From positions 1 to 64,000 of the forward strand of contig NZ_BAAAUT010000033.1 in NCBI RefSeq assembly GCF_039534085.1: DNA of 64,000 nt. The letters are read 5' to 3'. Below are positions 7,972 to 16,834 of this stretch, piece after piece. Positions within the stretch are counted from its first letter, which is position 1. Each line of letters starts with the position of its first letter. The stretch comes from Planomonospora_B alba (GTDB lineage Bacteria > Actinomycetota > Actinomycetes > Streptosporangiales > Streptosporangiaceae). The notes beneath the pieces were generated by a model, which searched no databases, had not been told where the DNA came from, and saw only the letters and a list, made by a program, of their open reading frames with translations. The position numbers and the translations under genes are program-made.

Positions 7972-9497
7972 CGGCACCGGTGAACAACGACAGAGCGCTC
8001 ATCGGCCAGGAGGTGGCGGGCTACCGCGTCGAGGACGTCATCGGCAAGGGCGGCATGGCCGTGGTCTACCTCGCGGTGGACTCCCGGCTCGACCGCCGGG
8101 TGGCCCTGAAGGTCCTCAACCCGCTGCTCGGCGAGGACGACCGGTTCCGCCGGCGCTTCATCCTGGAGTCGCGGACGGTCGCCGGCATCGACCACCCCAA
8201 CATCATCCCGATCTACGAGGCGGACGCCGCCGACGACGGCACCCTCTACATCGCGATGCGCTACGTCGACGGCCCCGACCTGCGCCGCCTGCTGTACGAC
8301 CGGGGGCCGCTCCCGGTCAGCCAGGTCAACCGGATCTTCGCGCAGGTCGCCGCCGCCCTGGACACCTCGCACGCGCACGACCTGATCCACCGGGACGTCA
8401 AGCCCGCCAACATCCTGATCGCCGGGCACACCGAGGGCGAGCACGTCTACCTCACCGACTTCGGCATCACCAAGCACCGCACCTCCATCTCCGGGCTGAC
8501 CCAGACCGACCAGTTCATCGGCACCCCCCGCTACATGTCGCCCGAGCAGATCAACAAGGAGACCATCGACGGCCGCTGCGACCAGTACGGCCTGGCCTGC
8601 GTGGTCTACGAGGCGCTCGCGGGGCGGCTGCCGTTCCAGCGCGACAACGAGATCGCGCTGCTCTGGGCGCACCTGGCCGAGCCGCCCACGCCGCTCACCA
8701 CGCTCCGGCCGGAGCTGCCGCCCGAGGTCGACGCGGTGATGGGGCGGGCGCTGGCCAAGGCGCCCGAGCAGCGCTACGCCAGCTGCACCGAGTTCGTCAC
8801 CGAGCTGCGGGACGCGATCAGCGGCCAGTCCTACCGGATCCAGCAGACCCGGCCGGGCACGCGCGGGCCGCGGCGGCCCCGCCCGGGCGGGCGGCGCATC
8901 CTCGTCGGGGCCGGGGCGGCGATCGCGGTGATCGTCGCGCTGGTGGCGGTGCTGGCCGTGGTGCTGCGGGGGGAGGACGCCTGGGCCGCCTACCGGGGCT
9001 CGGCCGCGGTGCCGGTCGCCTTCGAGCACCCCGCCGACTGGACGACGATCCAGCACGCGGACGTGTTCACGATCTCCGCGCCGCGGGCCGAGGAGTTCCG
9101 GACCCTGTTCAGCACGCCGGTGACCGCCGACTGGGCGGCCGTCAACGAGATCATCAGGACCGAGCCGGAGGAGGCCACCGGCGTCTACGCGCAGACGCTG
9201 GACACCCTCGACCCGCGCGGCGGCGCCCAGCAGCTCCAGGAGACCCTGCAGTCGTCGCTGCCCGGCACGGTGAGCGTCTTCTCCGAGGTGGTGCAGGTCC
9301 GGGTCGGCGGGCGGCCCGCCGTACGGCTGGAGGGGTCGATCGCCGACCCGCAGCAGGGCGGCCGGCTGGACTTCGTCGGCTACGCGGTGGAGCGGCCGGA
9401 CGAGCCCGCGCTCATGATCTACTTCTGCGCGCCGAGCCGCTGCGAGGACACACTGGCGGGCCGGTTCGTGCGGAGCGTGTCCTTCCCGGTCTCCTGA
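7968..9497 (+). CDS. PknB-type transmembrane serine/threonine protein kinase
   Basis: 509 residues from GTG at 7968 (alternative GTG 7980). Kinase landmarks: glycine loop GKGGMAVVYLA (26-36), lysine in VALKVL, HRDVKPANIL with Asp 142, DFG at 164-166, and GTPRYMSPEQ. An Arg/Pro-rich juxtamembrane stretch is followed by one transmembrane helix (about 311-335) and a roughly 170-residue extracytoplasmic domain with no PASTA repeats. The domain ends with FCAPSRCEDTLAG, carrying two cysteines that could pair. Its start overlaps the stop of the pseudoprotease-zinc-ribbon gene, so the two are probably made together and may form one signalling unit. Confidence 0.92.
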   Translation: MTAPVNNDRALIGQEVAGYRVEDVIGKGGMAVVYLAVDSRLDRRVALKVLNPLLGEDDRFRRRFILESRTVAGIDHPNIIPIYEADAADDGTLYIAMRYVDGPDLRRLLYDRGPLPVSQVNRIFAQVAAALDTSHAHDLIHRDVKPANILIAGHTEGEHVYLTDFGITKHRTSISGLTQTDQFIGTPRYMSPEQINKETIDGRCDQYGLACVVYEALAGRLPFQRDNEIALLWAHLAEPPTPLTTLRPELPPEVDAVMGRALAKAPEQRYASCTEFVTELRDAISGQSYRIQQTRPGTRGPRRPRPGGRRILVGAGAAIAVIVALVAVLAVVLRGEDAWAAYRGSAAVPVAFEHPADWTTIQHADVFTISAPRAEEFRTLFSTPVTADWAAVNEIIRTEPEEATGVYAQTLDTLDPRGGAQQLQETLQSSLPGTVSVFSEVVQVRVGGRPAVRLEGSIADPQQGGRLDFVGYAVERPDEPALMIYFCAPSRCEDTLAGRFVRSVSFPVS

Positions 9498-9579
9498 GGA
9501 CTTGGAGCCCACTTGCAAGCGACTTGTCCGGGTGCTCTGTCCCGTATGCAATGAGGACGTGACGGTTTAGTCTCCCGGC

Positions 9580-10746
9580 ATGGCGCTTCCCCTCTCTCTT
9601 CCCGGCCGCCTCCGCACGGTGCCGGGAGTCGACCTGCTGATCGGCGCCGCGATCATCGCCCTCGGCACGTTCGAGGCCTTCACCGTCGCGACCGAGTACG
9701 GCGCGGCCGAGACGCCCGAACTGTGGTGGGTCGGCCAGGCGCTCGTCACCGGCGCGCTCGTCTGGTTCCGGCGCCGGTCGCCGGTCGCGGTCTTCATCCT
9801 GATGATCATCGTCCAGTACGCCTGGCACCGGCAGGGCTACGAGCACTGCCAGGTCTGGCAGCTGTTCTCCCTGCTGCTCGTCTTCCACACCGTCGGCGCG
9901 GAGCTGCCGGTCAAGCCCGGGCTGGCCTGGGCCGTGACGGGCATCCTCGTCTTCGACTCCGGCGCGGTGGACCACCGGTGGCTCCCGCTGGAGGAGGTCG
10001 TCTTCTTGACCGTCGTCTTCGGCGCGGCCTACCTCACCGGCCTGGCGGTGCACGCCCACGCGGCCCGGGCCCGCCGCCTGGCCGAGCACGCCGCACGGCT
10101 GGAACGCGACAGGGAGCGCCGGGCCGCCGAGGCCGTGGCCGAGGAGCGGGTCCGCATCGCCCGCGAGCTGCACGACGTCGTCGCGCACAGCGTGAGCATG
10201 ATGGTCATGCAGGCCGGGGCGCTGCGCCGCAGAGGAGGGGGCGACGGCGAGGCGCTGCTCGGCATCGAGCGGTCGGGCCGCGAGGCGGTCGAGGAACTGC
10301 GGGTGATGCTGGGGGCGCTGCGCATGCCGCTGGACGAGGCCGTCCCGCAGCCGGGACTGGGCATGCTGGCCGCCACCGTCGACTCGCTCGCCTCCTCCGG
10401 CCTGAGGATCGCCCTGGAGGTCACCGGGGATCCGGTACGGCTCGCGCCGGGCGTGGACCTGTCCGCCTACCGCATCGCGCAGGAGGCGCTCACCAACGCG
10501 GTCAAGCACGCGGGCGACTCCGAGATCTCCGTCCGCGTGGCCTACCACGCCGACTCCGTGGAGGTGGAGGTCCTCGACACCGGCCGCGCCGGCGGCGCGG
10601 CGTCGGCGCTGTCGACCGGCAACGGCCTCATCGGCATGCGCGAGCGCGCGACCCTGTTCGGCGGCACGTTCGAGGCCGGGCCGCGCCCCGAGGGCGGCTT
10701 CCGGGTCCGCGCACGGCTCCCCGTCTCCGAGGAGGTACTGGTATGA
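9580..10746 (+). CDS. NarL-family sensor histidine kinase
   Basis: 388 residues. Four or five membrane helices occupy about residues 10-150. A coiled-coil region (ARRLAEHAARLERDRERR) leads into the HisKA_3 dimerisation helix with phospho-acceptor RELHDVVAHSVSMM, then a HATPase_c domain with YRIAQEALTNAVKHA and GNGLIGMRERATLFGG. There is no large extracellular sensor, so the signal is probably sensed within the membrane. The response-regulator start overlaps the stop (ATGA). An 82-base gap separates it from the upstream kinase gene, so a separate promoter is possible. Confidence 0.93.
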   Translation: MALPLSLPGRLRTVPGVDLLIGAAIIALGTFEAFTVATEYGAAETPELWWVGQALVTGALVWFRRRSPVAVFILMIIVQYAWHRQGYEHCQVWQLFSLLLVFHTVGAELPVKPGLAWAVTGILVFDSGAVDHRWLPLEEVVFLTVVFGAAYLTGLAVHAHAARARRLAEHAARLERDRERRAAEAVAEERVRIARELHDVVAHSVSMMVMQAGALRRRGGGDGEALLGIERSGREAVEELRVMLGALRMPLDEAVPQPGLGMLAATVDSLASSGLRIALEVTGDPVRLAPGVDLSAYRIAQEALTNAVKHAGDSEISVRVAYHADSVEVEVLDTGRAGGAASALSTGNGLIGMRERATLFGGTFEAGPRPEGGFRVRARLPVSEEVLV

Positions 10747-11411
10747 GTGACGTCATCCGCATCGTGATCGCCGACGACCAGGCGATGGTCCGCGCCGGGC
10801 TGCGGCTCGTGGTGGAGAGCGAGCCCGGCATGGAGGTCGTCGGGGAGGCCGCCGACGGGCTGGAGGCGGTCGCCGTGGCCCGCCGGACCCGGCCGGACAT
10901 CGTCCTGATGGACATCTCCATGCCCCGCATGGACGGCCTGGCCGCGGCCCGGGAACTGCTCGGCCGGCCGGACCCGCCCAAGGTCGTCATGCTCACCACC
11001 TTCGACACCGACGAGAACCTCTACGCCGCGCTGCGCGCCGGGACCAGCGGTTTCCTGCTCAAGGTCTCCCCGCCCGAGCAGCTGGTGGAGGCCGTGCGCG
11101 TCGTGGTCGGCGGCGACGCCCTCCTGGACCCGGCGGTGACCACCCGCGTCATCGCCTCCTTCGCCGGCCACCACGAGCCCGCGCCCCCGCCCCAGCTCGC
11201 CGACCTGACCCCGCGCGAGCTGGAGGTGCTGCGCCACCTGGCCCGCGGCCTGACCAACGCCGAGATCGCCAAGGAGCTGTTCGTCGGCGAGGCCACGGTC
11301 AAGACCCACGTGGCGCGCGTGCTCATGAAGCTCCACCTGCGCGACCGCGCTCAGGCGGTGGTCTTCGCGTACGAGTCGGGAGTGGTGCGGCCGGGCGCGG
11401 CCGTCGGGTAG
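10743..11411 (+). CDS. NarL/LuxR-family response regulator
   Basis: 222 residues starting MSDVIRIVIADDQAMVRAGL. The receiver domain has acidic DD near residue 12, phospho-acceptor in IVLMDISMPRMDG, and the conserved Lys in GFLLKVSPPEQL. The C-terminal LuxR helix-turn-helix is intact: LTPRELEVLRHLARGLTN, then EATVKTHVARVLMKL. It is the partner of the kinase just upstream (ATGA overlap). Its last 61 bases overlap the 3' end of the convergent membrane-protein gene. Confidence 0.94.
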   Translation: MSDVIRIVIADDQAMVRAGLRLVVESEPGMEVVGEAADGLEAVAVARRTRPDIVLMDISMPRMDGLAAARELLGRPDPPKVVMLTTFDTDENLYAALRAGTSGFLLKVSPPEQLVEAVRVVVGGDALLDPAVTTRVIASFAGHHEPAPPPQLADLTPRELEVLRHLARGLTNAEIAKELFVGEATVKTHVARVLMKLHLRDRAQAVVFAYESGVVRPGAAVG

Positions 11412-12055
11412 TGGGAGACCCACTCCTCGCGGCCCATCCGCAGGAACCGCACCCCGACCGAGCCGAGGGCGACCACCGGGGCGACCCAGAACGGGATGGT
11501 CAGCGGGCCGTACGGGACCGGGATCGAGCCGAGGTAGCCGGCGGCCACGGTGAGCGGCACCCACCAGTGCGCGGCCCCCGCGCGCCAGACGGCGACGGTG
11601 AGCAGCGGCAGGCCCAGCCAGGCGAAGAACATCCACGGCAGCTGGTAGCCGAGGACGATGCCGGGCAGGCCCATCATCTCGTCGAGGTACTTCTGCGCCT
11701 GCTCGGGGGTGTGGCGCTGCCCCAGCCACCACTCGACCGGGTCGGACATGAGCAGCGCCGACATGGTGATGTAGCCGAGGACGGTCATGGCGCCGCTGAT
11801 GTGGCCGAGCACGACGGCGCGGCGCCGGACCACGTGCAGCAGGCCGAAGGCGGCCACGGCCATCAGCATCCAGCTCCAGTGGTAGAGCACCGACTCGGCC
11901 TGGGCGAGCGCGGGGGAGGCGCCGTAGCTGACCGCCTCGCGGTCGTCGCCCCAGGTGCCCGGGTCGATGACGACGGCGACGGCCTGCAGGAGCGGGGCGG
12001 TGATCAGCAGCACGCCGGAGGCGATGCGCCGGAAGTCCGCCGAATCCTTGATCAT
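11351..12055 (-). CDS. Six- to seven-helix membrane protein (DUF4386-like)
   Basis: About 234 residues from ATG 12055 (MIKDSADFRRIASGV), chosen because AAGGAAA lies just upstream; an in-frame start at 12094 lacks this. Hydrophobic segments alternate with short loops: ASGVLLITAPLLQAVAVVI, WSWMLMAVAAFGLLHVV, HISGAMTVLGYITMSALLM, LPGIVLGYQLPWMFFAWLG and others. General pattern resembles actinobacterial DUF4386-type membrane proteins; no catalytic motif is visible. The 3' end overlaps the response-regulator gene on the other strand by 61 bases, so one of the two tails may be dispensable. Confidence 0.7.
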   Translation of the reverse strand: MIKDSADFRRIASGVLLITAPLLQAVAVVIDPGTWGDDREAVSYGASPALAQAESVLYHWSWMLMAVAAFGLLHVVRRRAVVLGHISGAMTVLGYITMSALLMSDPVEWWLGQRHTPEQAQKYLDEMMGLPGIVLGYQLPWMFFAWLGLPLLTVAVWRAGAAHWWVPLTVAAGYLGSIPVPYGPLTIPFWVAPVVALGSVGVRFLRMGREEWVSHYPTAAPGRTTPDSYAKTTA

Positions 12056-12214
12056 TGGGGTTTCCTTGCCTGTGCGGCGGGTATGACCTGGCATTTCTTC
12101 CAGGACGATAAGTCCGGGGTCCCTCTCCGGTCGTCCGCCGCCCGACGGATCCGGAGTCCCCCTGCCGGGGTAAGGCGTCTCATCCGGGGGGGGCCGGTAA
12201 AGACCGCGTCAAGG

Positions 12215-12250
12215 GGATCTCATAAGGTCTAGACCACGGTTGTGAGATCC
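12215..12250 (+). promoter_or_regulatory. Nested palindrome upstream of gdhA (candidate operator)
   Basis: Outer arms GGATCTCA (12215-12222) and TGAGATCC (12243-12250) are perfect inverted repeats. Between them sits an inner palindrome GGTCTAGACC (12226-12235). The element ends 20 bases before the gdhA ATG, in the only AT-richer part of this spacer. It could be a repressor or activator site or a 5'UTR structure; the regulator is not identifiable from the window. Confidence 0.5.
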
Positions 12251-12270
12251 GACAATCAGGAAGATCAGTG

Positions 12271-13614
12271 ATGTTGCACGAAAAACTGGCATCCGTCTAT
12301 GACAACGTCCTGCGCCGCAACCCGGGTGAGACGGAGTTCCACCAGGCCGTCCGCGAGGTGCTGGAGAGCATCGGCCCCGTCCTCGGCAAGCACCCCGAGT
12401 ACGCCGAGTCCAAGATCATCGAGCGGATCTGCGAGCCCGAGCGGCAGATCATCTTCCGGGTGCCGTGGGAGGACGACCAGGGCGAGGTGCACATCAACCG
12501 GGGTTTCCGGGTCGAGTTCAACAGCGCGCTCGGGCCGTACAAGGGCGGCCTGCGCTTCCACCCCTCGGTCTACCTCGGCATCGTCAAGTTCCTCGGCTTC
12601 GAGCAGATCTTCAAGAACAGCCTGACCGGCCTGCCGATCGGCGGCGGCAAGGGCGGCTCGGACTTCGACCCCAAGGGCCGCTCCGAGCGCGAGATCATGC
12701 GCTTCTGCCAGAGCTTCATGACCGAGCTCTACCGCCACCTCGGCGAGTACACCGACGTCCCGGCCGGTGACATCGGCGTCGGCGGGCGCGAGATCGGCTA
12801 CCTGTTCGGCCAGTACAAGCGGATCACCAACCGCTACGAGTCCGGTGTCATCACCGGCAAGGGGATCGGCTACGGCGGCGCCCAGGTGCGCACCGAGGCC
12901 ACCGGGTACGGCTGCGCCTTCTTCGTCGAGGAGATGCTCAAGGCCCGCGGCACGTCGTTCGACGGCAAGCGCGTCGTGGTCTCCGGCTCCGGCAACGTCG
13001 CGATCTACACGATCGAGAAGGTCCAGCAGCTCGGCGGCACCGTCGTCGCCTGCTCCGACTCCTCCGGCTACGTCGTCGACGACAAGGGCATCGACCTCGA
13101 CCTGCTCAAGCAGGTCAAGGAGGTCGAGCGCCAGCGCGTGGACGTCTACGCCAAGCGCCGCGGCGGCGAGGCCGCCTTCGTGGCGGGGCGGAGCGTCTGG
13201 GAGGTGCCGTGCGAGGTGGCGATGCCGTCCGCCACCCAGAACGAGCTCACCGGCCGTGACGCCGAGATCCTGGTGCGCAACGGCTGCATCGCGGTGGGCG
13301 AGGGCGCCAACATGCCGACCATGCCGGAGGGCGTGCGCGTCTTCCGGGAGGCGGGCGTGGCCTTCGGCCTGGGCAAGGCCGCCAACGCCGGCGGCGTGGC
13401 CACCAGCGCGCTGGAGATGCAGCAGAACGCCAGCCGCGACTCGTGGAGCTTCGAGTTCTCCGAGCGCCGCCTCCAGGAGATCATGCAGGACATCCACGCC
13501 CGCTGCCTGGCGACCGCCGACGAGTACGGCATGCCCGGCGACTACGTGGCCGGCGCCAACATCGACGGCTTCAAGCGCGTCGCCGACGCCATCCTCGCCC
13601 TCGGCCTGATCTGA
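12271..13614 (+). CDS. gdhA: NADP-specific glutamate dehydrogenase
   Basis: 447 residues from ATG 12271 (a GTG one codon earlier is also in frame), with AGGAAG upstream. It makes glutamate from 2-oxoglutarate and ammonia in the cytoplasm. The catalytic segment PIGGGKGGSDFDPKGRSE has the conserved lysine and aspartate of hexameric GDHs. The cofactor domain has VVVSGSGNVAIYTIEK. The N-terminal HPSVYLGIVKFLGFEQ and C-terminal YVAGANIDGFKRVADAI are typical of the roughly 450-residue NADP-dependent class. It is monocistronic, with a candidate operator at 12215-12250 that may tie it to nitrogen status. Confidence 0.96.
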   Translation: MLHEKLASVYDNVLRRNPGETEFHQAVREVLESIGPVLGKHPEYAESKIIERICEPERQIIFRVPWEDDQGEVHINRGFRVEFNSALGPYKGGLRFHPSVYLGIVKFLGFEQIFKNSLTGLPIGGGKGGSDFDPKGRSEREIMRFCQSFMTELYRHLGEYTDVPAGDIGVGGREIGYLFGQYKRITNRYESGVITGKGIGYGGAQVRTEATGYGCAFFVEEMLKARGTSFDGKRVVVSGSGNVAIYTIEKVQQLGGTVVACSDSSGYVVDDKGIDLDLLKQVKEVERQRVDVYAKRRGGEAAFVAGRSVWEVPCEVAMPSATQNELTGRDAEILVRNGCIAVGEGANMPTMPEGVRVFREAGVAFGLGKAANAGGVATSALEMQQNASRDSWSFEFSERRLQEIMQDIHARCLATADEYGMPGDYVAGANIDGFKRVADAILALGLI

Positions 13615-14040
13615 CGCCGAGGACGCGGGCGGACGTCTCCCGTGGGGTCCGGCTCCTGACAACGACGTCCTCGACCGGATCGACCGGCCCCGGGCCGGGA
13701 AACGTTCCCCAGCGCGCGCCGGATGCGGCGCGCGACCCCGCAGGCGCCTGCCCGAGGGCACGGCGCGTGCGCTGACAGAGCCCAGGGACAACGGAGTCCC
13801 TGGCGCACACCTTTTCCCGCCCCGAGCGGACGCCTCCCCGCCTCCCGCGGACGTCCCCGCCCCGGGCGGACGTCCAGCCCCCCGGCGGACGACGGACCGG
13901 CCGGGCACCGATCACCCCGGCCGACGACGCCCGCCGCCTCCCCGTCCGGCCGGTACGGCGCGGCCCGTCCCGCCAACCCGGCGGGACCGCACGGAACGCT
14001 CCGGGACCCGTGCGGACCCCGGAGCGCGTGGACCGAGGCG
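13615..14040. other. Intergenic region, no gene seen
   Basis: 426 bases between the convergent gdhA and DUF2267 genes. Open frames cross it on both strands, but their translations are Arg/Ala/Pro-rich without recognisable domains, fitting GC bias rather than coding. Short GC inverted repeats (such as GGCCCCGGGCCGGG near 13686) could help terminate gdhA. Nothing else is supported. Confidence 0.5.
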
Positions 14041-14406
14041 TCAGAGCACCTCGGCGAACTCCCTGGGCAATTGGGCCAGCACGTCGTCCAGCTCTCCGGG
14101 GGTGACCGCGAGGCGGAGCGCCGAGAAGACGGCGGAGACGTCCTCCCGGACCTCGGAGACGTCCGCGCCCGAACGTTCGCTGACCCGGCGGACGAACTCG
14201 TCGAGCCCGAAGTCGTCGGGGGTCTCCCGGTCGGAGATCAGCAGGTCCTGCATGGACTCGGGCAGCTGGGCGGCGAGGTCGTCGGCTTCCTCGGGGGTCA
14301 GCCGCTCCGACAGCGTCTCCAGCGTGGCCTGGGTGAGGATCTCGGCCTGGTCGCGGGAGAGCCCCGACTCGTTACATACGACTTTGATGAATTCGCCCTC
14401 GTTCAT
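14041..14406 (-). CDS. DUF2267 domain protein
   Basis: 121 residues, all helical and acidic: MNEGEFIKVVCNESG, AEILTQATLETLSERLTPEEADDLAAQLP, then a second copy of the same pattern ending LAVTPGELDDVLAQLPREF. Two related halves with the motif (A)DDLxAQLP are typical of DUF2267, small cytoplasmic proteins of unknown function often seen near stress genes. The ATG has GGAGGGGAGGAAA upstream, which fixes the start against an in-frame extension to 14859. Confidence 0.85.
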   Translation of the reverse strand: MNEGEFIKVVCNESGLSRDQAEILTQATLETLSERLTPEEADDLAAQLPESMQDLLISDRETPDDFGLDEFVRRVSERSGADVSEVREDVSAVFSALRLAVTPGELDDVLAQLPREFAEVL

Positions 14407-14755
14407 GGCGTTTCCTCCCCTCCTGTTCGGTTCGAAGGCGTGCCCGGTCGCCACAGTGCCAAACAGGGCTTGAACGAATCCTGGCCCGGCGCCTGCTCCG
14501 CGCCCCGGCCCGCCGGCGATCGCGGATACGGCCCGGCGTCCGCCCGGTCTCCGCTCCGCGCCGCGGCCCACCGGCCGCCCGGGCGCGCGGAGGCCCGGGG
14601 TCGCCGTCCGCCGGGAGGAGTCGGCGGAAGGCATTCGCCTGCCGAGGGCCGGAAGGCGTTCGGCCGAGCGCCACCGTACGGCAAGACACGTGTGGCACAT
14701 GGGAAAGGATGTGTATATTTTCCTCCGATACATCCCATCTGGAGGAGGATTTGTC
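14407..14755. promoter_or_regulatory. Divergent spacer with imperfect inverted repeat before the DUF6421 operon
   Basis: 349 bases between divergent genes, no supported gene. Near the plus-strand operon is an imperfect inverted repeat: GGATGTGTAT (14707-14716) facing GATACATCC (14727-14735), followed at once by the SD GGAGGAGG (14741-14748). It overlaps an AT-rich TATATTTT stretch that may include the -10. A regulator binding here would control the DUF6421 operon. This is pattern-based only. Confidence 0.3.
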
Positions 14756-16834
14756 GTGAGGGCATTCCCGCGGGTGCTGTTCGACGAGGCACACAGCGAG
14801 TCGTGGACCATCCGGCGGGACGTGGCCGAGACGATGAACCCCGGCCACCCCGACGACAACAGCTACGCCCGGGCCGCCGGCCTGCTCCGCCGCCTGGGCT
14901 GCACCGTCACCGCGCACACCGGCGGCGCGCTCACCCCGGCCGTGCTCGCCGGCACCGACGTGCTCGTGATCGCCCACCCCTCGTCCGGCCGCTGGGAGCG
15001 CACCACCGGCCTGGGCCGCCCCTTCTTCCCCGCCGAGGAGCTCGACGCGATCGAGGCCCACGTCGCCGCCGGCGGCGGCCTCGTCGTCCTGGCCGAGTGC
15101 GAGCAGGACAAGTACGGCAGCAACCTCGCCGACCTCCTCGACGTCTTCGGCGTCCGCGTCCGGCACACCACCGTCCAGGACGTGCGCAACGCCCACAACG
15201 GCGTGGCCTCGTGGGTCATGGGCGTGCCCGGCGAGGGCGGCGAGGAGGACCTGCTGGCCGGGGCCCGCCGCGCCTGCTTCTACCGCGCCGGCGTGCTGAG
15301 CGGCCCCGAGGACGCCACGGTCCTGTTCTCCACCTCCCCGACCGCCGACCCCGCCGGGGCGCCGCTCGCGCTGGCCGTACGGCACGGCGCCGGCCGCGTC
15401 GTCGTGCTCGCCGACTCCGACCTGTTCGGCGACGACTCGATCGACGACCACGACCACGCCGCCCTCTGGGGCAACCTCGTCATCTGGGCCGCCCGGGTGC
15501 CCGAGACGTCCGGTGCCGCGCGGGGCGGGGAGGACGACCCGGCCCGCGCCGCCTTCACCGCGCTCGCCGGCGCCGTCGAGCGGCTCCAGCCGCTCCAGGC
15601 GAAGGACGGCTCGATCGAGGGCGACCGCGACCTGGCCGCCGCGCTGATCGACGAGATCACCGGCCGGATCGCGGAGCTGGCCCCCCGCTTCCCGCACGAC
15701 GCGGCCTACCTCGACGCCGTCGTCGCCGACTTCCGCAAGTGGGCCGCGCAGGGCCTGGGCGTGCCCGACTTCCTCGACTCGCTGAACGCCTTCCACCCCG
15801 ACACCCAGCGCGTCGACGGCCTGGAGCACCTCGTCGTCTTCCCGATGTACACCCAGAACGGCAGCGCCCGCAGGCACATCGAGGCCGTCTGGATCCGGAC
15901 GGTCTGGCCGGAGTGGCTGGCCGAGCTGGAGCGCACCCGCTACGACAACCCGATGTTCGTGCCGGTCGCCTTCGAGGACTTCACCTCCGGCTACGACACC
16001 AACTCCGCGGTGCTGTTCCCGGAGACCGTCGCGGTCCGCGAGACCCCGGCCCGCTTCACCTGGGGCGCGATCTTCTGCGACCGGGAGGCCGCCCGCTTCC
16101 GCCGGGTCGGCCGCGCCGCCGCCGACACGCTCAGGTTGGCCCTGCCGCCGGACGCCGCCCGGCTGCTGGCCAGCCAGGAGCTGGCCCAGGACACCTTCGT
16201 GCTCTGGGACCTGATCCACGACCGCACCCACAGCCACGGCGACCTGCCGTTCGACCCGTTCATGATCAAGCAGCGCATGCCGTACTGGCTGTACGCGCTG
16301 GAGGAGCTGCGCTGCGACCTGACGGCGTTCGGCGAGGCGGTGACACTGGAGGCCGAGGGCGTGCCGCACGCCCGCTACGTGCAGTACGCGATCCTGTTCG
16401 ACCGGCTCTTCCGCTTCCCGATCACCGGTGACCGGGTCCGCAACTACGACGGCCTCGGCGGCCAGCTGCTCTTCGCCTACCTGCACCGCAACGGCATCGT
16501 CCGGTGGACCGACAACCGGCTCGGCGTCGACTGGTCCCGGCTCGCCGACGGCGTCGCCGACCTGCGCGGCGAGGTGGAGAAGCTCTACCGAGACGGCATC
16601 GACCGCTCCAAGCTCGCCCACTGGCTGGCCGCGCACGAGCTCGTCGCCGCCTACGTCGAGCCGCACCCCGCCTCGGTCTGGGCGAGGGGGGTCGACGCGC
16701 TCCCCGTGGAGGGCTTCCCGAAGGCCGTGGTGGACGCGGTGCTGCCCGACGAGTTCCCGCTGAGCATGTTCTACGAAGCGCTGCGCCGTAAGCTCGGCGA
16801 GGTCGTCGACTCCACGAAGGGAATCCGGGCATGA
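14756..16834 (+). CDS. DUF6421 family protein
   Basis: 692 residues from GTG 14756, eight bases after GGAGGAGG; an in-frame ATG at 14690 lies upstream of this SD and is less likely. The N-terminal ~220 residues look like a glutamine-amidotransferase/ThuA-like fold (DVLVIAHPSSGRWE, then GGGLVVLAECEQDKYGSN). The large remainder resembles the DUF6421 family of actinobacteria (DRTHSHGDLPFDPFMIKQRM; RNYDGLGGQLLFAYLHRNG). It holds several His/Asp/Glu clusters that could bind metal, but no activity is known to me. Its stop overlaps the SDR start (ATGA). In my recollection the same neighbours recur in other actinomycetes, implying one pathway. Confidence 0.75.
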   Translation: MRAFPRVLFDEAHSESWTIRRDVAETMNPGHPDDNSYARAAGLLRRLGCTVTAHTGGALTPAVLAGTDVLVIAHPSSGRWERTTGLGRPFFPAEELDAIEAHVAAGGGLVVLAECEQDKYGSNLADLLDVFGVRVRHTTVQDVRNAHNGVASWVMGVPGEGGEEDLLAGARRACFYRAGVLSGPEDATVLFSTSPTADPAGAPLALAVRHGAGRVVVLADSDLFGDDSIDDHDHAALWGNLVIWAARVPETSGAARGGEDDPARAAFTALAGAVERLQPLQAKDGSIEGDRDLAAALIDEITGRIAELAPRFPHDAAYLDAVVADFRKWAAQGLGVPDFLDSLNAFHPDTQRVDGLEHLVVFPMYTQNGSARRHIEAVWIRTVWPEWLAELERTRYDNPMFVPVAFEDFTSGYDTNSAVLFPETVAVRETPARFTWGAIFCDREAARFRRVGRAAADTLRLALPPDAARLLASQELAQDTFVLWDLIHDRTHSHGDLPFDPFMIKQRMPYWLYALEELRCDLTAFGEAVTLEAEGVPHARYVQYAILFDRLFRFPITGDRVRNYDGLGGQLLFAYLHRNGIVRWTDNRLGVDWSRLADGVADLRGEVEKLYRDGIDRSKLAHWLAAHELVAAYVEPHPASVWARGVDALPVEGFPKAVVDAVLPDEFPLSMFYEALRRKLGEVVDSTKGIRA

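Noticed and set aside
13542..13976. Minus-strand frame between gdhA and the DUF2267 gene
   Set aside because: No SD and no domain, extends into gdhA antisense; composition alone explains it.
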